Program-made: the position numbers and the translations under genes
Assembly: GCF_003947455.1 (NCBI RefSeq)
Contig: NZ_QHJH01000048.1
Coordinates: forward strand, 1 to 44,451
Direction: 5' to 3'
DNA length: 44,451 nt
Source: Streptomyces sp. WAC 04229
GTDB taxonomy: Bacteria > Actinomycetota > Actinomycetes > Streptomycetales > Streptomycetaceae
In this document: positions 15,916-22,898 of the stretch, in pieces
Numbering within the stretch: the first letter of the stretch is position 1
How the letters are laid out: every line of letters begins with the position of its first letter
The notes under the pieces: generated by a model
Database searches by the model: none
What the model was told of the DNA's origin: nothing
The model's input: only the letters and a program-made list of their open reading frames with translations

Positions 15916-18501
15916 TCAGCTCTCGCCGGACTCCGCGGGCTGCGTGGCGGCCGCGGCCGTCTTCCGGGTGCGGCGCGCCTTCGGCTTCGCCTCGTCCGGC
16001 GCCTCGGCGGCCTGTGCCGGGATACCGGCGGCGGCCTCGGCCGGGTCCGCGGCCTGGGTGGCCTTGCGGGTGCGGCGGCGGGGCTTGGCCTCGGTGCCTT
16101 CGGCGCTGTCGGCGACGGCCTTGGCGGCGGCGGTCTTGCGGGTGCGCCGGGGCTTGGCCTCGACCGCTTCCTCGGCGGCCGCCACGGGCTCGGCGGTGGC
16201 GGCCTTGCGGGTGCGGCGGCGCGGCTTGGTCTCCGTGCCCTCGGCCGTGTCGGCGACGGCCTCCGCCTTGGCGGCGGCCGTCTTCCGGGTGCGCCGGGGC
16301 TTGGGCTCGACCGCTTCCGTCTCCGGTGCGGCCTGTGCCGGGATACCGGCGGCGGCCTCGGCCGGCTCCGCGGCCTGGGTGGCCTTGCGGGTGCGGCGGC
16401 GGGGCTTGGCCTCGGTGCCTTCGGCGCTGTCGGCGACGGCCTCGGCCTTGGCGGCGGCCGTCTTCCGGGTGCGGCGGGGCTTGGCCTCGGTGGTCTCCGG
16501 GGCCTGGGTGGCCCCGGCCGCCTCGACGGGCTCGGCGGTGGCGGCCTTGCGGGTGCGGCGGCGCGGCTTGGTCTCCGTGCCCTCGGCCGTGTCGGCGGCG
16601 GCCTCCGCCTCGGTGGCGACCGCTTCCGTCTTGGTGACGGCTTCCGCCTTGGTGACGGCCTCCGTCTTGGTGGCGGCCGTCTTGCGCGTGCGGCGCGGCT
16701 TGGTCTCCACGGGTGCCTCGACAAGCGGGGCCTCGACGACCGCCGTGGCGGTGGCCGCGGGCTCGGTCGCGGGCGTGGTCTCCAGCGGAGCGGCCGGCGC
16801 CTCGGCCGACTTGCGGGTGCGGCGGCGACGCGGCTTGGCCGGGGCCTCCACGACCTCCGCGGCCTGAGCCACGTCGGTGACCTCGGAGACCGCGACCGCG
16901 CTGTCCTCGGCGGCCTGCGCGACCGGGGCGTCGGCCGTGGCGGCCTGCGCCGGACGGCGCGACGGCTCCCCGCCACGCGTACGCCGGCGGCGGCGCGGCG
17001 TGCGGGGCGCACCGGCCTCGTCCGTGCCCGTGGCGCCGTCGGCACCGCCGGTCACGGCCTCGGTCGCGGCGCTCGCGGAGGTGTCCGCGTCCACCGGAGC
17101 CCCGCCACGCATCCGGCGGCGGCGACGCGGCGTCTCCCGGGAGGGACGCTCGCGCTCGGCGGAGCGGGACTCGTCCCGGCCGCCACGGCCACCGCGGGTA
17201 CGGCCACCGCGGCCGCCCGGCTCGCCCAGGTCCTCCAGCACCTCGGCGTCGAGCCCGGCGCGGGTGCGCTCCGAGCGCGGCAGCACACCCTTGGTGCCCT
17301 CGGGGATACCGAGGTCGGTGTACAGGTGCGGGGAGGTGGAGTACGTCTCCGGCGGGTCGTTGAAGCCCAGGTCCAACGCCTTGTTGATCAGCTGCCAGCG
17401 GGGGATGTCGTCCCAGTCGACCAGCGTGATCGCCGTACCCTTGGCGCCCGCGCGGCCGGTGCGGCCGATGCGGTGCAGGTACGTCTTCTCCTCTTCCGGC
17501 GACTGGTAGTTGACGACGTGCGTCACGCCCTCGACGTCGATGCCGCGGGCGGCCACGTCGGTGCAGACGAGCACGTCCACCTTGCCGTTGCGGAAGGCGC
17601 GCAGGGCCTGCTCGCGGGCGCCCTGGCCGAGGTCGCCGTGGACCGCGCCGGAGGCGAAACCGCGCTGCTTGAGCTGGTCGGCCAGGTCGGCCGCCGTGCG
17701 CTTGGTGCGGCAGAAGACCATGGCCAGTCCCCGGCCGTCGGCCTGCAGTATGCGCGCCACCATCTCGGGCTTGTCCATGTTGTGCGCGCGGTAGATGAAC
17801 TGCTTCGTGTTCGCGACCGTCGCGCCCGCGTCGTCCGGCGAGGTGGCGCGGATGTGCGTGGGCTGCGACATGTAGCGGCGGGCGAGTCCGATGACCGCGC
17901 CCGGCATGGTCGCCGAGAACAGCATGGTCTGGCGCCGCGTCGGCAGCATGTTGATGATCTTCTCGACGTCGGGCAGGAAGCCCAGGTCGAGCATCTCGTC
18001 GGCCTCGTCGAGGACCAGGCACTTGACGTGCTTCAGGCTGAGCTTCTTCTGGCCCGCGAGGTCCAGCAGGCGGCCCGGGGTGCCGACGATCACGTCGACG
18101 CCCTTCTTCAGGGCCTCGACCTGCGGCTCGTAGGCCCGGCCGCCGTAGATCGCGGTGACGCGCACGTTGCGGACCTTGCCGGCGGTCAGGAGGTCGTTGG
18201 TGACCTGCTGGCACAGCTCGCGCGTCGGGACGACCACGAGGGCCTGCGGGGCGTCGGTCAGGGCCTCGGGCGCGGCGCGGCCCGCCTCGATGTCCGCGGG
18301 GACGGTGACGCGCTCGAGGAGCGGAAGGCCGAAGCCCAGCGTCTTGCCGGTGCCGGTCTTGGCCTGGCCGATGACGTCCGTGCCCGAGAGGGCCACGGGG
18401 AGGGTCATCTCCTGGATGGGGAAGGGGTTGATGATGCCGACGGCTTCGAGGGCTTCGGCGGTCTCGGGGAGGATCCCGAGGGATCGGAACGTCGTAGTCA
18501 G
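15916..18501 (-). CDS. DEAD-box RNA helicase with long Arg/Lys-Ala repeat tail; apparent CTG start
   Basis: ATP-dependent RNA helicase of the RhlE/CshA type, 861 aa from the proposed start. Motifs in order: Q-motif with NPFPIQE, Walker A AKTGTGKT, PTRELC, VLDEADEML, LFSATMP, and in the second RecA domain VFCRTKRTA, VLVCTDVAARGID and HRIGRTGRAG. After ~residue 430 comes an RGG-rich patch (GGRTRGGRGGRD), then about ten KPRR(R)TRK motifs in a low-complexity Ala/Glu tail. The first in-frame ATG (18408) would delete the Q-motif, and no ATG or GTG is visible in frame upstream. A CTG at 18501, with AGAAGAGG 7-8 nt upstream, restores TTTFRSLGILPETAEALEAV. In M. tuberculosis rhlE (Rv3211) also neighbours the ferritin-fold and DUF3107 genes. 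Confidence 0.9.
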   Translation of the reverse strand: MTTTFRSLGILPETAEALEAVGIINPFPIQEMTLPVALSGTDVIGQAKTGTGKTLGFGLPLLERVTVPADIEAGRAAPEALTDAPQALVVVPTRELCQQVTNDLLTAGKVRNVRVTAIYGGRAYEPQVEALKKGVDVIVGTPGRLLDLAGQKKLSLKHVKCLVLDEADEMLDLGFLPDVEKIINMLPTRRQTMLFSATMPGAVIGLARRYMSQPTHIRATSPDDAGATVANTKQFIYRAHNMDKPEMVARILQADGRGLAMVFCRTKRTAADLADQLKQRGFASGAVHGDLGQGAREQALRAFRNGKVDVLVCTDVAARGIDVEGVTHVVNYQSPEEEKTYLHRIGRTGRAGAKGTAITLVDWDDIPRWQLINKALDLGFNDPPETYSTSPHLYTDLGIPEGTKGVLPRSERTRAGLDAEVLEDLGEPGGRGGRTRGGRGGRDESRSAERERPSRETPRRRRRMRGGAPVDADTSASAATEAVTGGADGATGTDEAGAPRTPRRRRRTRGGEPSRRPAQAATADAPVAQAAEDSAVAVSEVTDVAQAAEVVEAPAKPRRRRTRKSAEAPAAPLETTPATEPAATATAVVEAPLVEAPVETKPRRTRKTAATKTEAVTKAEAVTKTEAVATEAEAAADTAEGTETKPRRRTRKAATAEPVEAAGATQAPETTEAKPRRTRKTAAAKAEAVADSAEGTEAKPRRRTRKATQAAEPAEAAAGIPAQAAPETEAVEPKPRRTRKTAAAKAEAVADTAEGTETKPRRRTRKAATAEPVAAAEEAVEAKPRRTRKTAAAKAVADSAEGTEAKPRRRTRKATQAADPAEAAAGIPAQAAEAPDEAKPKARRTRKTAAAATQPAESGES
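15940..16850 (-). repeat. coding tandem repeats in the helicase tail
   Basis: The DNA for the KPRRTRK/KPRRRTRK tail contains near-identical segments repeated at about 320-345 bp. One ~110-bp unit starts at 16010 and again at 16331 (offset 321, a multiple of 3); another starts at 16191 and at 16533 (offset 342). Both offsets preserve the reading frame, consistent with in-frame duplication. Confidence 0.8.
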
Positions 18502-18655
18502 GGTGCTGCCTCTTCTGTGTACGTGGTGCGAGGCGAGCGCGCGGGTCTTGACGGATCGTGTCGGGGACGTCGGCTGCCCGTACGGGTGAGCCGTAGGACA
18601 CGGGACCTCTGTCGACGCTCCAGCGCTCGTACCACTGAGGGTCCCCCTCCGGAAT

Positions 18656-18677
18656 CCGTACGCACTGTGGCGTACGG
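18656..18677. promoter_or_regulatory. 8-bp perfect inverted repeat in the helicase 5' region
   Basis: Arms CCGTACGC and GCGTACGG around a 6-nt loop, about 155 nt upstream of the helicase CTG on its strand. It lies within the 400-nt gene-free region 18502-18901 shared with the divergent MiaE-like gene. The rest of that region has several GTACG-type half-palindromes near 18755-18775 but no convincing gene. Confidence 0.45.
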
Positions 18678-18866
18678 CAGGGAGGGCTGTCGGGTCGGAG
18701 CCGATCGGGCCACCGACCGGGCATCCTCATGCGTGCGGCCCGACGACGATGTCACGTACCCGTACGTCACATACTCGGCAGGCGCATTACCACCATACCC
18801 CGGATTCGCGCACATGCGATGGCCGAATTGGTCACGTAGTCGTCGTCACACTGACTGACCAGGGCC

Positions 18867-18894
18867 TTACCGTTGTCGAAGAGCGGGCTATTGT
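18867..18894 (+). promoter_or_regulatory. promoter of the ferritin-fold gene, leaderless type
   Basis: TTACCG (18867-18872) and TATTGT (18889-18894) are separated by 16 bp, and the ATG at 18902 starts 7 nt after the -10. No Shine-Dalgarno is present, so transcription probably begins at the start codon. Confidence 0.5.
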
Positions 18895-18901
18895 GCGCTG
18901 C

Positions 18902-19675
18902 ATGACGAGCTCTGACAAGCCTGGCACCGCCGCAGACGCCCCCGCCGAAACCACCGGAGCAGCCGAAGCCACCGGCCCCACCGGAGTGGCCGCCCGGGAC
19001 TGGGCGTCGGCCGCGGCCGACCCGCAGTACCGCGCCGCCGTCGTGGACCTGCTCGGCGCGCTCGCGTACGGCGAGCTGGCGGCGTTCGAGCGGCTGGCGG
19101 AGGACGCCAAGCTGGCGCCCACGCTGGCGGACAAGGCGGAGCTGGCGAAGATGGCGTCGGCGGAGTTCCACCACTTCGAGCGGCTGCGCGACCGGCTCGC
19201 GGAGATCGGCGAGGAGCCGACCGCGGCGATGGAGCCGTTCGTGGCCGCCTACGACGGCTTCCACAAGCAGACGGACCCCTCGGACTGGCTGGAGGGACTC
19301 GTCAAGGCCTACGTCGGCGACTCCATCGCCAGCGACTTCTACCGGGAGGTCGCGGCCCGCCTCGACGCGGACACCCGTGAGCTGGTGCTGGCCGTGCTCG
19401 ACGACACCGGGCACGCCGGTTTCGCCGTGGAGAAGGTCCGTGCGGCGATCGACGCCGACCCGCGCGTGGGCGGGCGGCTCGCGCTGTGGGCGCGGCGGCT
19501 GATGGGCGAGGCCCTCTCGCAGTCCCAGCGGGTGGTGGCCGACCGGGACGCGCTGTCGACCATGCTCGTGGGCGGTGTCGCGGACGGCTTCGACCTGGCC
19601 GAGGTCGGCCGGATGTTCTCCCGGATCACCGAGGCGCACACCAAGCGGATGGCGGCGCTGGGCCTGGCGGCCTGA
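18902..19675 (+). CDS. ferritin-like fold protein, MiaE-like (tRNA hydroxylase-like family)
   Basis: The 257-aa protein has a disordered Ala/Thr/Glu-rich first 35 residues and then an all-helical four-helix-bundle domain. Likely di-iron ligands sit in GALAYGELAAFERL (Glu), MASAEFHHFERL (Glu, His, His), FYREVAARLD (Glu) and DDTGHAGF (His). This matches actinobacterial proteins grouped with MiaE-type tRNA hydroxylases. Whether it modifies tRNA is unproven, because the classical MiaE substrate (ms2i6A) may differ in actinobacteria. It is divergent from the DEAD-box helicase, an arrangement recalled also for Rv3210c/Rv3211 in M. tuberculosis. Confidence 0.87.
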   Translation: MTSSDKPGTAADAPAETTGAAEATGPTGVAARDWASAAADPQYRAAVVDLLGALAYGELAAFERLAEDAKLAPTLADKAELAKMASAEFHHFERLRDRLAEIGEEPTAAMEPFVAAYDGFHKQTDPSDWLEGLVKAYVGDSIASDFYREVAARLDADTRELVLAVLDDTGHAGFAVEKVRAAIDADPRVGGRLALWARRLMGEALSQSQRVVADRDALSTMLVGGVADGFDLAEVGRMFSRITEAHTKRMAALGLAA

Positions 19676-19732
19676 CCGCTGCCGGCTCCCTGACCGCTGC
19701 CGGCTCGGGCCCGCCCGGACCTCGGCGGCCGG

Positions 19733-20002
19733 TCAGGCGGTCGCCGAGCTGCGGCGGAGTCTTCCCGCGGGGCGCAGCAGCAGTGACAGCGAGGCCGCGG
19801 AGAGCGCGGCCGAGCCGAGGAGCACCAGCAGCAGGCCGCCGGCGCCCAGCGCGGTGTGCGTGACGAACGCCCCGAAGAGCGCTCCGGCGATGCCCGTCGG
19901 CAGGACCAGGATCCGGTCGGGGAGGCGGTGCGGCAGGCGATGGACGGCCGCCCATGCCAGGGCGAGTCCGAGGATCGCGGCGCTGAGCGCTTCCAAGAGC
20001 AT
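19733..20002 (-). CDS. small integral membrane protein, 89 aa
   Basis: The frame from ATG 20002 gives MLLEALSAAILGLALAWAAV, a polar stretch HRLPHRLPDR, then two further hydrophobic segments (ILVLPTGIAGALFGAFVTHTAL and GGLLLVLLGSAALSAASLSL) and a basic tail. That is three membrane helices. GGGAGG lies about 9 nt upstream on this strand. I do not recognise a named family. It lies just beyond a strong terminator that ends the DUF3107 unit, so it has its own promoter, presumably in 20003-20140. Confidence 0.75.
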   Translation of the reverse strand: MLLEALSAAILGLALAWAAVHRLPHRLPDRILVLPTGIAGALFGAFVTHTALGAGGLLLVLLGSAALSAASLSLLLRPAGRLRRSSATA

Positions 20003-20140
20003 GTCGGGGTCCCTCCCACACGGCCGGCCTGCCCGAACGGTCACAGCCGTCTTACCCCTGACCTGCGGAATACAACCCTCCCCCTGTGGGTGAACTGTGC
20101 TCCACCCGTGAACGGGAGGACTGCGTCGACTCCGCGGAAA

Positions 20141-20183
20141 CGGGAGGGGCCCGGCGGTGACACGCACCGCCGGGCCCCTCCCG
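20141..20183. terminator. 19-bp perfect stem terminator after the DUF3107 gene
   Basis: Perfect 19-bp inverted repeat (left arm 20141-20159, right arm 20165-20183; arm begins CGGGAGGGGCCCGG) with a 5-nt loop. It lies 29 nt past the DUF3107 stop on the minus strand and is the longest perfect hairpin I noted in this window. Confidence 0.88.
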
Positions 20184-20211
20184 CGACTTCGTCCGTCGTC
20201 CCGCTTTCGGG

Positions 20212-20439
20212 CTACAGCGCGCCGAAGCCCACCTTGCGCGGGGACGGCTCGCCGATCTCGACGTAGGCGAGCCGGTCGGCCGGCACCAGGACCTTGCGGC
20301 CGTGTTCGTCCACGAGGCTCAGCAGCTGCGACTTGCCGGCCAGTGCCTCGGCCACCACACTCTCGACTTCCTCGGCACTCTGACCGCTCTCCAGAACGAT
20401 CTCGCGGGGCGCGTGCTGCACGCCGATCTTGACCTCCAC
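20212..20439 (-). CDS. DUF3107 family small protein
   Basis: The 75-aa product from GTG 20439 reads MEVKIGVQHAPREIVLESGQ and continues with SAEEVESVVAEALAG and LVPADRLAYVEIGEP, ending KVGFGAL. This matches the small actinobacterial DUF3107 family (TB9.4/Rv3208A in M. tuberculosis, from memory). The GTG is chosen because GGAGGG lies upstream and the family begins at this residue; a longer in-frame start adds an unrelated basic tail. Function unknown; the alternating hydrophobic pattern suggests a compact alpha/beta fold. It follows the TetR gene in the same direction, 157 nt away, with a TAATGT-like -10 in the gap near 20500. Confidence 0.9.
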   Translation of the reverse strand: MEVKIGVQHAPREIVLESGQSAEEVESVVAEALAGKSQLLSLVDEHGRKVLVPADRLAYVEIGEPSPRKVGFGAL

Positions 20440-20596
20440 GGCTATGTCCCTCCGACGGTCAGTGAAGTGCGCGATCTTCCGCGCCGTACCCAGCACACAT
20501 TAGCCCGGTGAGGGGACGTACACGGTGCGTCCGAGAACGCCAGGAGCGAACAACGGGCGGGAACAGACCCGTCGCGCGCCCCTCACGTCGTGCCGG

Positions 20597-21238
20597 TCAG
20601 TGCTGGTCGGTGCCGTGCAGCGGGAAGCCGGCGATGCCCCGCCAGGCCAGCGAGGTCAGCAGCTGCACCGCCTGGTCGCGCGGCACGCTGCGGTCGCTGT
20701 GCAGCCAGGAGCGGGCCACCACCTGGGCGAGGCCGCCGAGACCGGAGGCAAGCAGCATCGACTCGGCGCGCGAGAGGCCGGTGTCCTCGGCGATCACGTC
20801 GCAGATCGCCTCGGCGCACTCGTTCGTGACCTTGTCGACGCGCTCGCGCACGGCGGGCTCGTTGGTCAGGTCCGACTCGAAGACCAGGCGGAAGGCGCCG
20901 CCGTCGTCCTCGACGTACGCGAAGTACGCGTCCATCGTCGCCCGGACGCGCTGCTTGTTGTCGGTCGTCGAGGCGAGCGCGCTCCGCACGGACTGGATCA
21001 GCGCCTCGCAGTGCTGGTCCAGCAGGGCGAGGTAGAGGTCGAGCTTGCCCGGGAAGTGCTGGTAGAGCACGGGCTTGCTGACGCCGGCCCGCTCGGCGAT
21101 GTCGTCCATCGCGGCCGAGTGGTAGCCCTGCGCCACGAACACTTCCTGTGCGGCACCCAGCAGCTGGTTGCGTCGGGCTCGGCGGGGAAGGCGTGTGCCC
21201 CGCGGGCGTACCGCCTCTGTCTGCTCGATGGCTGTCAC
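20597..21238 (-). CDS. TetR-family transcriptional regulator
   Basis: The 213-aa regulator has an N-terminal TetR helix-turn-helix: RRNQLLGAAQEVFVAQGYHSAAM then DDIAERAGVSKPVLYQHFPGKLDLY. The C-terminal helical domain (FRLVFESDLTNEPAVRERV; GLSRAESMLLASGLGGLAQV) would bind an unknown ligand. GTG 21238 is preferred because GGAGG lies 4 nt upstream; an ATG at 21250 is an alternative. The neighbourhood TetR-DUF3107 is conserved with Rv3208/Rv3208A in M. tuberculosis (memory), suggesting an old linkage. The near-palindrome CGGTAACCG at 21294-21302 upstream is a possible self-operator. Confidence 0.92.
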   Translation of the reverse strand: MTAIEQTEAVRPRGTRLPRRARRNQLLGAAQEVFVAQGYHSAAMDDIAERAGVSKPVLYQHFPGKLDLYLALLDQHCEALIQSVRSALASTTDNKQRVRATMDAYFAYVEDDGGAFRLVFESDLTNEPAVRERVDKVTNECAEAICDVIAEDTGLSRAESMLLASGLGGLAQVVARSWLHSDRSVPRDQAVQLLTSLAWRGIAGFPLHGTDQH

Positions 21239-21416
21239 GCCGCCTCCCATAGTCGTCCTCGTGCGGTGTGCGCCGCGTCGTCATCGTACTTTTCGGTAAC
21301 CGTGGTGTGTGTGCTGCGAGCGCAGAATTTCACGGACCGGACGGTGCCGAAAGCCGTACAACAGGTTTCAAAAGGGTCCAGGCCGGGCAGGAATGCGCCT
21401 TCCTTCCGTTCGACAC

Positions 21417-21638
21417 TCAGCGGTAGTCGTCCTCGTCGCTGGAGACGACACGGGCCTGTTCGGCCAGGTCGGCCTCGTTTGCGCGGTCGGTGTCGGCGCC
21501 GGTGAGCGGTTCGTCGTGCTCCGGCGCGAGGTCCGCCTGCTGCTCGGCGGCATCGGCGTCGGGTGCCTCGACATCGATTTCCTCGGGGCTCGGTGTCTCG
21601 GCGTCGAAGGTCTCGGGATCGGTCGGGTCGACGGTCAT
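21417..21638 (-). CDS. small acidic protein, 73 aa
   Basis: The frame from ATG 21638 gives a protein with about one third Asp/Glu and almost no Lys, starting MTVDPTDPETFDAETPSPEE and ending ARVVSSDEDDYR. A GGGAG lies 7-8 nt upstream of the ATG on this strand. The middle (AAEQQADLAPEHDEPLTGAD) is Ala/Glu/Asp-rich and probably disordered, and the C-terminal EADLAEQARVV could form a short helix. I recall similar short acidic proteins ending in DEDDYR in other Streptomyces, without a function. It is divergent from the hydrolase at 21856. Confidence 0.72.
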   Translation of the reverse strand: MTVDPTDPETFDAETPSPEEIDVEAPDADAAEQQADLAPEHDEPLTGADTDRANEADLAEQARVVSSDEDDYR

Positions 21639-21855
21639 GATGGGCTCCCTTCGTACGAACGGCCCCGCGGATGCGGGGGCCACATGCGGGTGCCCACTCC
21701 ACGAGCCTAGGAGACACCCGATCCGGACGCCATGCGTCGTGCAATCCGTCCCGTCCGGTCCGTCCGTCCTCTCCGCCCGTCCCGGTACCCGGCTCTCCGC
21801 CGCCTGTGACTGCCGACACACGGGTTGCGGCGTGATCGTCTCGTAACATTGCCGC

Positions 21856-22890
21856 ATGCCTTCGACCGAGCCGTACTCCGAGCCGCCCACCGCGCCGCCG
21901 GCGAACGTGCTGCCGAAGGTCGGATCCGTCAAGGTCGCCGACGGCGAGCGGCTCCGGTCGGTCCACCTGCCCGGTATGACCCTGACGGTGCGCTCCAGGC
22001 GACCGCTCCGCGACGGCCTGCCGCCCGCCCTGTACGTCCACGGCCTGGGCGGCTCCTCCCAGAACTGGTCGGCGCTGATGCCGCTGCTGGACGGCGTCGT
22101 CGAGAGCGAGGCGCTCGACCTGCCCGGCTTCGGCGACTCCCCGCCGCCGGACGACGGCGACTACTCGGTCACCGGCCACGCCCGCGCGGTCGTCCGGCAC
22201 CTCGACGCGTCCGGGCGCGGTCCGGTACACCTCTTCGGCAACTCGCTCGGCGGCGCCGTCGCCACGCGGGTCGCCGCGGCCCGGCCCGACCTGGTGCGCA
22301 CCCTGACCTTGATCTCGCCCGCGCTGCCCGAGATCCGCGTGCAGCGCAGCGCCGTGCCCACGGGGCTGCTGGCCCTGCCGGGGGTGGTGACGCTCTTCTC
22401 GCGCCTCACCCGGGAGTGGACCGCGGAGCAGCGGGTCCGCGGGGTGACGGCGCTCTGCTACGGGGATCCGGGACAGGTGTCGCCGGAGGGCTTCCGCAAC
22501 GCCGTCGAGGAGATGGAGCGGCGGCTGCGGCTGCCGTACTTCTGGGACGCGATGGCGCGTTCCGCCCGCGGGATCGTGAACGCGTACACGGTGGGTGGCC
22601 AGTACGGTCTGTGGCGACAGGCCGAACGGGTTCTCGCACCGACCCTGCTGGTCTACGGTGGACGCGACCAACTCGTCGGCTACCGCATGGCCCGGCGGGC
22701 CGTCCGCGCCTTCCGTGACTCCCGGCTGCTGACCCTGCCGGACGCGGGTCACGTGGCGATGATGGAATACCCGGAGACCGTGGCCACGGCCTTCCGCGAG
22801 CTCCTCGCGGACACCGAGCGGCCGACGGTCGGCGAGCGGACCGACGGGATCGTCGACGACGAACCCGCCAACCAGAGCACAGGAGGCTGA
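21856..22890 (+). CDS. alpha/beta hydrolase
   Basis: The 344-aa alpha/beta-hydrolase has the oxyanion loop YVHGLGGSSQNW, nucleophile elbow GNSLGGAV, an Asp in VYGGRDQLVGYRM and His in PDAGHVAMMEYP. The set is complete, in canonical order. The first 40 residues are a disordered extension. Rv3203 (lipV), an alpha/beta hydrolase, is near adnAB in M. tuberculosis, but orthology is not established here. TAACAT at 21844-21849 lies 6 nt before the ATG and there is no Shine-Dalgarno, so it is probably leaderless. The DUF3152 gene starts 9 nt after its stop, with AGGAGG inside the end of this gene, so the two are almost certainly coupled. Confidence 0.9.
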   Translation: MPSTEPYSEPPTAPPANVLPKVGSVKVADGERLRSVHLPGMTLTVRSRRPLRDGLPPALYVHGLGGSSQNWSALMPLLDGVVESEALDLPGFGDSPPPDDGDYSVTGHARAVVRHLDASGRGPVHLFGNSLGGAVATRVAAARPDLVRTLTLISPALPEIRVQRSAVPTGLLALPGVVTLFSRLTREWTAEQRVRGVTALCYGDPGQVSPEGFRNAVEEMERRLRLPYFWDAMARSARGIVNAYTVGGQYGLWRQAERVLAPTLLVYGGRDQLVGYRMARRAVRAFRDSRLLTLPDAGHVAMMEYPETVATAFRELLADTERPTVGERTDGIVDDEPANQSTGG

Positions 22891-22898
22891 GGCGCGAC

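Noticed and set aside
15940..16850. CRISPR array suggested by repeated units
   Set aside because: Repeats are coding, in frame, of varying length, without unique spacers; they encode the helicase tail.
18498..18815. 105-codon minus-strand frame in the helicase leader
   Set aside because: No Shine-Dalgarno or family resemblance; amino-acid composition looks random. Only its stop overlap with the proposed CTG start is of interest.
15118..18858. Plus-strand open frame of 1246 codons opposite the DEAD-box helicase
   Set aside because: It is the antisense of the helicase and hydrolase genes; the repeat-like protein only mirrors the KPRRTRK repeats.
21294..21302. CGGTAACCG as a firm TetR operator
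   Set aside because: Only a 9-bp near-palindrome, single copy; too short to call, mentioned under the TetR gene only.
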